Below, piece by piece: positions 37,430 to 45,306 of a stretch of DNA of 64,000 nt. The DNA is from Comamonas sp. (GTDB taxonomy: Bacteria; Pseudomonadota; Gammaproteobacteria; Burkholderiales; Burkholderiaceae_C). The notes under the pieces are model-generated. The model had not been told where the DNA came from and ran no database searches. It saw only the letters and a program-made list of their open reading frames with translations. Location: NCBI GenBank assembly GCA_031277805.1, contig JAITLR010000015.1, positions 1 to 64,000 of the forward strand, given 5' to 3'. The stretch's first letter is position 1, and each line of letters opens with the position of its first letter. The translations under genes and the position numbers were made by a program.

Positions 37430-38704
37430 TCATTTATTCCCTAGCCACGCAACACTGTTGAGGAAAATGCGCACCAGTTCAGTTTGCCTGCGCACACCAG
37501 TCTTGGAAAAAATTGAACGCAAGTGCGCTCGCGCCGTATTGGGACGAATATTCAAGGCTTCCGCTGTTTCCTCCAGTGACAGGCCATTGGCCAATTGAAT
37601 CGCCAGTGCAGTCTCTGCCGGCGTGAGCTGAAACAGTTGCTGCGCAAGTTTGATCGATGGATCCGCCTTGCCGCTTGTATCGCGCACAAATACGGCAACA
37701 CTGGGGCGCTGCTTCCCTTCGGTCCACTCATCGGGAGAGATGCTCTGTACCACCACGCCCCAATTGAGTTGGCCGGACTGGCGCCCCACTGAAACACCTT
37801 CCGTGATCGACAACTGCGAAACCCGGGTCTGCATCAGTGCATCACGAATCAGGCGCTGCAGCTTGCGATTGTCATTGGCATAGTTCGCTTCCAGCCTTCC
37901 ACCGCTCACCTTCAAGCCATCTTGCATCTCCAGAATACCGGTGGCCGCAGGGTTGCTTTCGATGACCATGCCATTTTGGTCAAGGATCACCACGCCTACC
38001 ATCAGTTGGGCCATGGCCCGGCTGTACAGCGATATCACCTGGCGATCCTGATGCACCGAAAGATGCAGATTCAGTGCGCGCTTCACATGCGGCACCAACA
38101 TGTTCATGAACGCTCTGTCCTGTGCATCAAAGTCAGATGAGGTCTCAGGACGAGTCACGCGCAAGGCGTATGTGCAACCATCCTTCGTCGCGACATCCGC
38201 TGCAATCACGTGAAAGCACTGCATGTCCTTGCAGAAGTCGTTGTAGTACATGGACGCTCGCCACTCCGCCTCGGAGAGCACATCAGTCACCGTGACGACC
38301 TGGTCGGTTGGCATTCCCCGAAATGGACACACTGCGGCAATTTCGGAAGGATAGACTGCTGCGTCACGGTACTCACCGGCAGAAGAAACAATCAAGCCCA
38401 GATCAGCTTGCCCGGGCAAGCGCACGATCAGTGCAGCATAGTTGGCCCTCAGTTGATCGCGGATAGCTTCCAGACATGGCTGCCACCAGCTCTTGGGGTC
38501 CAATGCCGCGTCATACAGCAAGCTCGTAATGCGGCTGAACTGCTCCGCGCTGATAGGCCTGCAATCCTGCTCCGCCGAGGCTGCCTTTTTATCTGTCGCG
38601 GGAACAATGGCCGAGCGCATAAACAACGGCACATCCTTCAGGACGCAAGCCATATTACGGGTGTCATAGTCCGCAAAACCCATCTTAGCGAAAGCGCTTT
38701 CCAT
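37430..38704 (-). CDS. LuxR-type transcriptional regulator
   Basis: A 424-residue regulator. The C-terminus has a LuxR/GerE helix-turn-helix: LTPAETALAIQLANGLSLEETAEALNI, then RPNTARAHLRSIFSKTGVRRQTELVR (about 360-415). The middle (about 230-340) has a PAS-like segment VVILDQNGMVIESNPAATGIL, and the first part has no recognised receiver. The domain plan is similar to TeiR, the LuxR-type regulator of testosterone catabolism in C. testosteroni, but I cannot claim orthology. It lies convergent to the monooxygenase-esterase pair. Start MESAFAKMGF at 38704 has AAGG upstream. Confidence 0.85.
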   Translation of the reverse strand: MESAFAKMGFADYDTRNMACVLKDVPLFMRSAIVPATDKKAASAEQDCRPISAEQFSRITSLLYDAALDPKSWWQPCLEAIRDQLRANYAALIVRLPGQADLGLIVSSAGEYRDAAVYPSEIAAVCPFRGMPTDQVVTVTDVLSEAEWRASMYYNDFCKDMQCFHVIAADVATKDGCTYALRVTRPETSSDFDAQDRAFMNMLVPHVKRALNLHLSVHQDRQVISLYSRAMAQLMVGVVILDQNGMVIESNPAATGILEMQDGLKVSGGRLEANYANDNRKLQRLIRDALMQTRVSQLSITEGVSVGRQSGQLNWGVVVQSISPDEWTEGKQRPSVAVFVRDTSGKADPSIKLAQQLFQLTPAETALAIQLANGLSLEETAEALNIRPNTARAHLRSIFSKTGVRRQTELVRIFLNSVAWLGNK

Positions 38705-39089
38705 CGTGGTCAACCTTCTGAGCAAGTGGATGGAGGGCTCACTGAATCTCGAACAGGCCGGCGGCCCTCAAACCTCCACCAATGCATACGCACACCCCGT
38801 CGACGCTCCTTCTGCGACGCATGCCTCACACATTGAGACCGGATACATCGAGCGGATCGCCGATGGCGATTGCACCACCATTGACCTTGAAACAGCCATC
38901 GGGAATACCCAGATGTGCACAACAATGAAGCACTTGATCGGCTCAGGCCGACTTCCAGTCGGCCGAGCAACTCTCCAACGGCATGTTTCCGAAGACCGCG
39001 GCTCGCTGTTAAAGAACAGGGGGGATCTGGTGAACTCGATTTTGATAAAGATCGTTGGCAGAGGTGCTCACCACACCTTGGTCAAGCCG
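38705..39089. other. Gap between LuxR gene and SDR gene
   Basis: Besides the thiolase remnant this 385-base gap contains an inverted repeat GGCCGACT-TCC-AGTCGGCC (38946-38964), extended by GCTC/GAGC on the outside. No intact gene is supported in either direction. Confidence 0.55.
38768..38942 (-). pseudogene. Decayed C-terminal fragment of a thiolase
   Basis: On the minus strand one frame (38942-38829) reads AHLGIPDGCFKVNGGAIAIGDPLDVSG, matching the thiolase region VNxxGGAIAxGHPxG with the catalytic His replaced by Asp, then stops at 38826. A second frame continues with MCEACVAEGASTGCAYALVEV and a stop at 38768, resembling the C-terminal CxGGGxGxA..E-V of thiolases. So the last 50 or so codons survive with at least one frameshift. 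The rest of the gene is not recognisable upstream. It points to deletion of a beta-oxidation gene from this cluster. Confidence 0.65.
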
Positions 39090-39860
39090 TTAAGAGCGCT
39101 GCGAGGAGATGTTGCCACCATCGACCACCAGCTCCGCTGCCGTGATGTAGCTGGCCTCGTCCGACAGCAGAAATCGCACGACATTGCCGATTTCCTCCGG
39201 CATGCCCAGACGACCCAGCAAGATCCTGCGCTCGAAGGTGCCAGGCGGAAGCGCCTGGACCGCCGGCATCATCATGGGTGTGAGGATCTGTCCGGGGGAC
39301 ACTGCATTGATGCGTACCTTGTCCATTGCCAGGCGATCAGCCAGCGAACGAATCAGCGACAGCATCCCTCCTTTGGCCGCGCTATAGATCGGGTTGATGC
39401 TGTTACCCAAGGTCGCGTTGATCGAGGCTATCCCAACCACCGCCGAACCCGGATGAGCACGGAAATCCGGTAGCAGAGCCTGTGTCAACAACGCCAGCGG
39501 GCGCAGATGCACATTCATGCCAGCATCCCAGTTTTCCGGCGTGATGCCGTCCAGCGAGCCCATGTCCACCGTACCTGCTGCATGTACCAGGCCCCCAATG
39601 CTTGGCAGAGCGACACGAGCCTGATCGAGTGCCGGGGCTAACGCCGCTACGTCGCGCAAATCAACACCCACCCCTGCCGTCGCAACGCCAAACTCACGAT
39701 GGATGGCATCGGCAGCAGCCCGGGCCTTGGCGCCGTCGATATCAAACAAAGCTACCGGGCGGCCCACCACGGCAAGCGAACGAGCGCTGGCCAGCCCTAT
39801 GCCAGAAGCTCCACCGGTAATGACGACTCCCGTCTGCGGAGAATTCAATTGCGGATGCAT
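39090..39860 (-). CDS. Short-chain dehydrogenase/reductase
   Basis: A 256-residue classical SDR. The cofactor motif TGGASGIG is at 15-22, NAG is replaced by HAAG (93-96), and Ser146, Tyr159 and Lys163 (YSAAK) form the catalytic set. The acidic residue after beta-2 (FDID) suggests NAD(H). It acts on an alcohol or ketone that the sequence does not reveal. It is divergent from the 3beta/17beta-HSD-like gene, with 218 bases between the starts, and its 3' side faces the thiolase remnant. Confidence 0.85.
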   Translation of the reverse strand: MHPQLNSPQTGVVITGGASGIGLASARSLAVVGRPVALFDIDGAKARAAADAIHREFGVATAGVGVDLRDVAALAPALDQARVALPSIGGLVHAAGTVDMGSLDGITPENWDAGMNVHLRPLALLTQALLPDFRAHPGSAVVGIASINATLGNSINPIYSAAKGGMLSLIRSLADRLAMDKVRINAVSPGQILTPMMMPAVQALPPGTFERRILLGRLGMPEEIGNVVRFLLSDEASYITAAELVVDGGNISSQRS

Positions 39861-40078
39861 ACAACTACCTCACGATGAAAAGGAATTGCAGTCAAACGGC
39901 TGCAGCATGCGAGCGCCTTCCGCCCCGGACTTCAGACTCATCGGTGCTCGGCCTCAGCGAATGGCCCAGAGCATAGAAAGCTTTGCCTTTGCATCCATCC
40001 TTCAATCAGACTATGAACACATCAGGCAACTTGGCTAGAGTTCGCAGCGCATTGCATACCAACCAAGGAGATATCGAA
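39861..40078. promoter_or_regulatory. Divergent promoter region between the two SDR genes
   Basis: This 218-base gap separates the starts of two oppositely oriented dehydrogenase genes and must hold both promoters, perhaps with the site for the LuxR-type regulator. AAGGAGATAT is the ribosome site of the right-hand gene. No clear operator palindrome was identified. Confidence 0.5.
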
Positions 40079-40843
40079 ATGGACTCTCGTTTTGCCAAGC
40101 ATGTCGCGCTGGTCACCGGTGGCGCCAGCGGCGTGGGTTTGGAAGTCGTCAAGCTGCTGCACGCGCAAGGTGCCAGGGTGGCAATCAGCGACATCAATAT
40201 GGATGCCGGCAAGACGCTTGCGGCCGAGTTGGGCGAGCGCGCGCACTTCATCCATCACGATGTGAGCAGCGAAGAGTCCTGGCAAACGGCCATCTCCGAG
40301 GTCCTGAAGACCTTTGGAGGCCTCCATGTGCTTGTGAACAACGCGGGCATACTGCTGCCCGGTGATATCGAAACCGGCAAGGTTGCCGACTTGCGCAAGC
40401 TGCTTCAGGTAAATACCGAGTCGGTGTTCATTGGCTGCCAGCAAGGCATTCTTGCCATGAAGGAGCACGGAGGCTCCATCATCAACATCGCATCGCTAGC
40501 GTCGTGGATGCCTATGGATAACTATCCGGCCTACAGCGCCAGCAAGGCTGCCGTGGCCGCCTTGACCCGCGCAAGCGCCCTGCATTGCCGCAAACGAGGC
40601 TACGCCATCCGTGTCAATTCGGTGCATCCAGATGGCATCTATACGCCCATGTTGCAGGCCTCGCTCCCGGAGGGAGTGACCAAGGAAATGATCCTTCACC
40701 ACCCCAAACTCAATCCCGCAGGCCGCGCATACATGCCCGAGCGCATCGCACAGTTGGTCGTGTTTCTTGCTTCGGACGAATCCAGTGTCATCAGCGGAGG
40801 CGAGTTGCATGGAGACAATTCGGTGCTGGGCATGGGTCTGTAA
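40079..40843 (+). CDS. 3beta/17beta-hydroxysteroid dehydrogenase-like SDR
   Basis: A 254-residue classical SDR, the same length as the C. testosteroni 3beta/17beta-hydroxysteroid dehydrogenase. Long stretches agree with that enzyme from memory: ALVTGGASGVGLEVVKLL, VNNAGILLPGD, NTESVFIGCQQGI, VNSVHPDGIYTPM, and the C-terminal GMGL. TGGASGVG is the NAD site; Ser139, Tyr152 and Lys156 are catalytic. DIN after beta-2 suggests NAD. It would oxidise 3beta- or 17beta-hydroxyls, for example testosterone to androstenedione. The ATG at 40079 has AAGGAG upstream; upstream in-frame ATGs are not conserved. Confidence 0.85.
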   Translation: MDSRFAKHVALVTGGASGVGLEVVKLLHAQGARVAISDINMDAGKTLAAELGERAHFIHHDVSSEESWQTAISEVLKTFGGLHVLVNNAGILLPGDIETGKVADLRKLLQVNTESVFIGCQQGILAMKEHGGSIINIASLASWMPMDNYPAYSASKAAVAALTRASALHCRKRGYAIRVNSVHPDGIYTPMLQASLPEGVTKEMILHHPKLNPAGRAYMPERIAQLVVFLASDESSVISGGELHGDNSVLGMGL

Positions 40844-40971
40844 CAGACCCCGCTGTATGACTACGTGACGCATGTGCCAAGCACATGCGTACCGAACACA
40901 GCAGCCAGAACATCGCACAAGATCCGCCAGGCTGGAACGTCTGGCCTGGTGCGCCCCCATTCCCAAAGAGT

Positions 40972-40990
40972 GGGCGGCACAACGCCGCCC
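40972..40990 (-). terminator. Weak hairpin after rpe
   Basis: GGGCGGC-ACAAC-GCCGCCC (40972-40990) forms a 7-bp GC stem 8 bases past the rpe stop. There is no T-run, so it may be a weak terminator or a message-stability hairpin. Confidence 0.4.
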
Positions 40991-40997
40991 AGAAGCA

Positions 40998-41678
40998 TCA
41001 GCTCAAGTTCTTGCGCATGGTGTCGATCACGGCCTTGTAGTCGGGCTTGCCAAAGATGGCGCTGCCAGCCACAAAGGTATCGGCACCAGCATCGGCCACG
41101 GCACGGATATTGGCCTCCTTGATACCGCCATCCACTTCCAGGCGGATGTCCTTGCCGGAGGCCTCGATACGCTTGCGGACGGCTTCCACCTTGCGCAACG
41201 TGCTATCAATAAAGCTTTGACCGCCAAAACCGGGATTCACGCTCATCAGTAGGATCAGGTCGATGTCCTCGATCACCCAGTCCAGCACATCAAGCGGCAT
41301 GGCGGGATTGAACGTCAGACCGGCCTTGCAGCCATGACTCTTGATGTTCTGGATGCTGCGATGCACATGCTGCGATGCATCAGGGTGGAAGCTGATGTAA
41401 TCGGCGCCAGCCTTGGCAAAGGCGGTGGCCAGATCGTCCACGGGTTGCACCATCAGGTGCACATCGATGGGCACGGGCTTGCCATCGGGCGTGACCGAGT
41501 GAGGCTTCAACGCCTGGCAGATCATGGGACCAAAAGTCAGGTTGGGTACGTAATGGTTGTCCATCACGTCAAAGTGGATCCAGTCAGCGCCAGCAGCAAT
41601 GACGTTACGCACTTCTTCGCCCAAACGGGCGAAGTCGGCTGACAGGATGGAGGGGGCAATACGGTAGGTGGGGCTCAT
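40998..41678 (-). CDS. rpe: Ribulose-phosphate 3-epimerase
   Basis: A 226-residue TIM-barrel enzyme interconverting ribulose-5-phosphate and xylulose-5-phosphate. It starts [20 protein letters not shown] and has the metal ligands in [17 protein letters not shown] and VHLMV, plus [13 protein letters not shown] and LEVDGGI near the C-terminus. Length is normal. It is divergent from apaG with 31 bases between start codons, so the promoters must overlap the 5' ends. Confidence 0.96.
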   Translation of the reverse strand: MSPTYRIAPSILSADFARLGEEVRNVIAAGADWIHFDVMDNHYVPNLTFGPMICQALKPHSVTPDGKPVPIDVHLMVQPVDDLATAFAKAGADYISFHPDASQHVHRSIQNIKSHGCKAGLTFNPAMPLDVLDWVIEDIDLILLMSVNPGFGGQSFIDSTLRKVEAVRKRIEASGKDIRLEVDGGIKEANIRAVADAGADTFVAGSAIFGKPDYKAVIDTMRKNLS

Positions 41679-41709
41679 GGTTCACAATTGTCGCAGTTAC
41701 CATTGCGCC

Positions 41710-42117
41710 ATGCCAATGAACGAGTTTCTGGTCCAAGTCCAGCCAGCCTACCTGCCCGAGCAATCCGCTCCTGCCGCAGGCGTCTATGTGTTTTCCTACA
41801 CCATCACCGTCACCAACACGGGTGAAGTGCCTGCGCAGTTGATTGCGCGGCACTGGATCATTACCAACGAACTGGGCCATATCGAAGAGGTCAAAGGCCT
41901 GGGCGTAGTGGGCCGCCAACCGCTGCTGCAACCCGGCGAATCCTTTGAATACACCAGCGGCTGCCAGCTGCGTACGCCCACGGGCACCATGCAGGGCAGC
42001 TATCTTTGCGTGAATCACGAAGGCGAAACCTTTGAGTGCGAAATTCCGCTGTTCGTGCTGCAGATGAATGAATCGGGCGACACCATGCCCACGACAGAAA
42101 AACGCGTCCTGCACTGA
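41710..42117 (+). CDS. apaG: ApaG-domain protein (CorD)
   Basis: A 135-residue beta-sandwich protein. It has PMNEFLVQVQPAYLPEQS, VFSYTITVTNTGEVPAQLIARHWIITN, VVGRQPLLQPGESFEYTSG and TPTGTMQGSY, the standard ApaG blocks. The family is linked to Mg/Co resistance and ApaH, but its biochemical role is unclear. MPMNEF at 41710 is preferred; 41668 would overlap rpe. It sits next to rpe, as in many betaproteobacteria. Confidence 0.93.
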   Translation: MPMNEFLVQVQPAYLPEQSAPAAGVYVFSYTITVTNTGEVPAQLIARHWIITNELGHIEEVKGLGVVGRQPLLQPGESFEYTSGCQLRTPTGTMQGSYLCVNHEGETFECEIPLFVLQMNESGDTMPTTEKRVLH

Positions 42118-42127
42118 GCTCGCCCGC

Positions 42128-44095
42128 ATGAAAAAATTCCCTCCGGATCTTCCGCGCCTGATACAGGCGCTGGACCCTCATGCCGATCTCGCCCAGCGCC
42201 ATCTGTGGCTGATCCATCTGGTCGAGTGGATCAGAGCCCCCAAGCCCTCTCTTGAACTGGCCGTGGACCGCATGGAGCAGGTCGTGGCCGCCTTCGAAGC
42301 CGATGCCGACGCACGGCAGCGCCTGAGCCTGTGGTGGCAAAAGCTGCTGGAGACAGTGGACATCACGGCCCTGCTGGCCGATTTCGGCTTTGCTCCGCGC
42401 ACGGCCATGGCCAGCGAAGTGGCTGAGCGCCTGCGCTACAAGCTGCTGCCCAGCACCCCGGAAACCGTGGACGCGTCCGAGCTGTTCATGCTGGTCTTTC
42501 CTGATCGCTTTGACGCCCGCTGGCTGCATGCGCTGGACAGCAGGCTCATGGCCCGCATTTCGGCACTGGTGGCACCGCCTCCTGACGAAGGCGCCAGCTT
42601 CTGGGAGCGCAATCTGCTGGACGCCATCACCTATTGCGCGGGCCAGATTCTGTCCACCGGCTTTGCTCCCGAGCTGCGCCTGCGCATGAGTGAGCAGGCA
42701 CGCGAAGAAAAGCCTTTCCACGCCCTGATTCACGACGTGGAAAATCTGCGCGTGGAAGTCATGCTGCCACTGCGCACCACCGACCGACGCGATGCCGCCG
42801 CTGCGCAGTTGCGCGAGCGGCTTGAAGCCTGCCGCTCGGCCATCTCATCGGTGTATTCCTATGTCGAAGCCGAAGGCATCTCCGTCGGCCTGATCTTCCG
42901 TCTGCGCCAGGTACGTGCACGCATCTTGCGCATCCGTCGCCTGCTGGACTGCCTGCTGTCCACGGACCGGGCCTACGAAACCTCCGAGCTGCTCTCCAAC
43001 CTCGTCGCCGTGGGCCTGGAACGCCGCAGCGTGCGCGCCCTGCTCTCCACCAACACATCGTTGCTGGCCGCCAAGGTGGCCGAGCGCAGCGCTGAGACTG
43101 GCGAGCACTACATCACCCGTGACAAGGGTGAATACCGACGCATGATGGCCAAGGCCGCAGGCGGCGGTTTTGTAATGGCCTTCACCACGCTGGCCAAGTT
43201 TGCGCTGTATGCGCTGAGCCTGTCCGTATTCTGGTCAGGCCTGGCGGCGGGCCTGAACTATGCGCTGAGCTTTGTGCTCATCCAGATGCTGCATTTCACG
43301 GTGGCCACCAAGCAGCCTGCGATGACGGCACCGGCCATGGCCGCCAAACTCAAGGAGGACATCCAGTCCGACGCGTCCATCCAGGAATTTGTTGACGAAG
43401 TGGCCCACCTGGTGCGGTCCCAGGTTGCAGCCATCCTGGGCAACGTGCTGATTGTCTTTCCTGCGGCAATGGCGCTGACCATGGGCTATGCAGAGCTGGT
43501 CAAACACCCTGCCCTCAGTCCGTCACATGCCACCCAGGTACTGGAGTCACTGAGCCTGCTGGGCCCGTCGGTCCTGTTTGCGGCCTTTACCGGTGTACTG
43601 CTGTTTGCCAGCAGCCTGATTGCCGGCGGTGCGGAAAACTGGTTTGTGCTGCGCAATATCGATTCCGTCATCCGTTACAACCCACGCATCACCCGCGTTT
43701 TGGGTTCGGTCCGTGCGGATCGCTGGGCCAGGTTTCTGCGCAAGAACATTTCGGGCCTGGCATCCAATATCTCGCTGGGCTTCATGCTGGGTCTGGTACC
43801 CGCATTTGCGGCCTTCTTCGGCCTGGGCCTTGAAGTGCGCCACGTTACCCTCTCCACCGGCCAGATCGGCGTCGCCATCCCGTCGCTGGGCTGGGACGTC
43901 CTGCACTCCAATCTGCTGTGGTGGGCTGTCGCCATGCTGCCCTTCAACGCCGCACTCAACGTAGGCGTGAGCTTTTACCTGGCCTTCCGCCTGGCTCTGC
44001 GCGCCCACAACGTCAGCGGTGTGGATCGCTCGCGCATCTACAAGGCCATACGTCAGCGCTTCTGGCGCAGACCATTAAGCTTTTTCTGGCCCTGA
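42128..44095 (+). CDS. Gcr-type membrane protein (annotated site-specific recombinase)
   Basis: A 655-residue protein of the SpecificRecomb/Gcr family. The first 340 residues are soluble and helical. Residues about 340-600 have around six hydrophobic segments (such as GGGFVMAFTTLAKFALYALS and SVLFAAFTGVLLFASSLIAGG). No recombinase catalytic motif (Ser or Tyr type) is visible, so the family name is probably misleading and it looks like an inner-membrane protein of unknown role. It starts 10 bases after apaG, so it is likely co-transcribed with it. A 12-bp perfect hairpin follows. Confidence 0.85.
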   Translation: MKKFPPDLPRLIQALDPHADLAQRHLWLIHLVEWIRAPKPSLELAVDRMEQVVAAFEADADARQRLSLWWQKLLETVDITALLADFGFAPRTAMASEVAERLRYKLLPSTPETVDASELFMLVFPDRFDARWLHALDSRLMARISALVAPPPDEGASFWERNLLDAITYCAGQILSTGFAPELRLRMSEQAREEKPFHALIHDVENLRVEVMLPLRTTDRRDAAAAQLRERLEACRSAISSVYSYVEAEGISVGLIFRLRQVRARILRIRRLLDCLLSTDRAYETSELLSNLVAVGLERRSVRALLSTNTSLLAAKVAERSAETGEHYITRDKGEYRRMMAKAAGGGFVMAFTTLAKFALYALSLSVFWSGLAAGLNYALSFVLIQMLHFTVATKQPAMTAPAMAAKLKEDIQSDASIQEFVDEVAHLVRSQVAAILGNVLIVFPAAMALTMGYAELVKHPALSPSHATQVLESLSLLGPSVLFAAFTGVLLFASSLIAGGAENWFVLRNIDSVIRYNPRITRVLGSVRADRWARFLRKNISGLASNISLGFMLGLVPAFAAFFGLGLEVRHVTLSTGQIGVAIPSLGWDVLHSNLLWWAVAMLPFNAALNVGVSFYLAFRLALRAHNVSGVDRSRIYKAIRQRFWRRPLSFFWP

Positions 44096-44103
44096 CGCCA
44101 ACA

Positions 44104-44146
44104 CCCCAGAAGTATTGCTTCAAAGTCGATGGCGATACTTCTGGGG
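44104..44146. other. 12-bp perfect stem-loop between Gcr-type gene and thiL
   Basis: CCCCAGAAGTAT (44104-44115) and ATACTTCTGGGG (44135-44146) are perfect inverted arms with a 19-base loop. There is no T-run, so a classic terminator is unlikely; it could be a protein-binding site or an RNA-processing hairpin. The 162-base gap otherwise holds only the upstream region of thiL. Confidence 0.55.
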
Positions 44147-44257
44147 GAAAGCCTTTTCCCATCATCTGTCGCCGGCATTGCTGCAATGCCGCAGCAGTTT
44201 TAACCACCGCCGCCCGCCAGCGGCCAAGCAGTCCGCCCTGTCGCGGCAAGTGAAGTC

Positions 44258-45235
44258 ATGGGTGAATTTGATCTGATCCGCCGCTACTTCCAGCGGCCCG
44301 TCCAACGTGTAGCACTGGGTGTGGGCGACGATTGCGCGCTGCTGGCGCCTGCTTCCGGCATGCAACTCGCCATCTCCAGCGACATGCTGGTCGAGGGCCG
44401 TCATTTCTTCCCCGATGTGAATCCACGCCTGCTGGGCCATAAGGCACTGGCTGTGAATCTCAGCGATCTGGCAGCCAGTGGCGCCAGGCCCCTGGCATTC
44501 ACCCTGGCCCTGTCGCTGCCGCGTGCCGACGAAGCCTGGATCAGCGAGTTTGCCCAGGGCATGTTTGCCCTGGCCGATGCCCATGATTGCGAGCTGATCG
44601 GCGGCGACACCACGGGTGGCCCGCTCAATATCTGCATCACCGTGTTTGGCGAAGTGCCCACAGGCCAGGCCCTGCTGCGCAGCGGCGCACGCGCAGGCGA
44701 CGAGCTCTGGGTCAGCGGCCAACTGGGCGATGCCCGCCTGGCCCTGGAAGCCTTGCTGGGCCATGTGCAACTGCCTGCCGACCTGTTCCAACAAGCCCGT
44801 CAGCGGCTGGAGGCACCCACCCCGCGTGTGGCCCTGGGCTTGGCGTTGCGCGGTATCGCCAGCAGCGCACTCGATGTGAGCGACGGGCTGCTGGGCGATC
44901 TCGGCCATATCCTGGATTTATCCAAAGTCGGCGCCACGGTGAATAGTCGATTAACTACGCCTTTGATAGCTGCCAGCGCTTACCCATCAAGCGATACATG
45001 GCAATTTGGCCTTGAATTCCAGCAACTGTGCACGCTGGCTGGCGGCGACGATTACGAACTGTGCTTTACCGCCCCGGCCGCGCGCCATGCCGATGTCCTG
45101 GCTGCGGGCATCGCCAGCAACACACCTGTGCACTGCATAGGCCACATCGATGCCCAGCCCGGCCTGCGCGTACTCGGCGCCGATGGGCAACCGATGCCAA
45201 ACGACTGGAAGTCCTTCGACCACTTCGGCAGTTGA
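44258..45235 (+). CDS. thiL: Thiamine-monophosphate kinase
   Basis: A 325-residue enzyme making thiamine diphosphate from the monophosphate with ATP. It starts MGEFDLIRRYFQRP and has GVGDDCALLAP (22-32), AVNLSDLAASGARPLAFTLAL, GGDTTGGPLNICITVFGE, ALDVSDGLLGDLGHI and AGGDDYELCFTAP. Residues about 235-247 (LIAASAYPSSD) are encoded by a palindromic repeat copy at 44960-44996, kept in frame in a variable surface region. It begins the thiL-DUF4139-pgpA-pncC set. Confidence 0.95.
   Translation: MGEFDLIRRYFQRPVQRVALGVGDDCALLAPASGMQLAISSDMLVEGRHFFPDVNPRLLGHKALAVNLSDLAASGARPLAFTLALSLPRADEAWISEFAQGMFALADAHDCELIGGDTTGGPLNICITVFGEVPTGQALLRSGARAGDELWVSGQLGDARLALEALLGHVQLPADLFQQARQRLEAPTPRVALGLALRGIASSALDVSDGLLGDLGHILDLSKVGATVNSRLTTPLIAASAYPSSDTWQFGLEFQQLCTLAGGDDYELCFTAPAARHADVLAAGIASNTPVHCIGHIDAQPGLRVLGADGQPMPNDWKSFDHFGS
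44960..44996. repeat. TTTGATAGC repeat inserted in frame within thiL
   Basis: CTTTGATAGCTGCCAGCGCTT followed by CATCAAGCGATA matches the left arm and inner stem (CGCTT/AAGCG) of the palindromic family. The reading frame of thiL continues through it, adding a short loop. Confidence 0.65.
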
Positions 45236-45306
45236 GTCCCGGCAGGCACCGACAGATGCCTGGGTTAAGCTCAAACCCTATCTATCGGAAACAAGAGCTG
45301 CCCACC

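Noticed and set aside
38706..39473. A 255-codon plus-strand frame over the thiolase remnant and SDR gene
   Set aside because: It runs antisense to the SDR gene, whose catalytic motifs are clear, and the translation has no recognisable domain.
42128..44095. Mobile element because of the name site-specific recombinase
   Set aside because: No Ser or Tyr recombinase motif, no flanking repeats and a multi-pass membrane profile; the gene sits in a stable housekeeping order.
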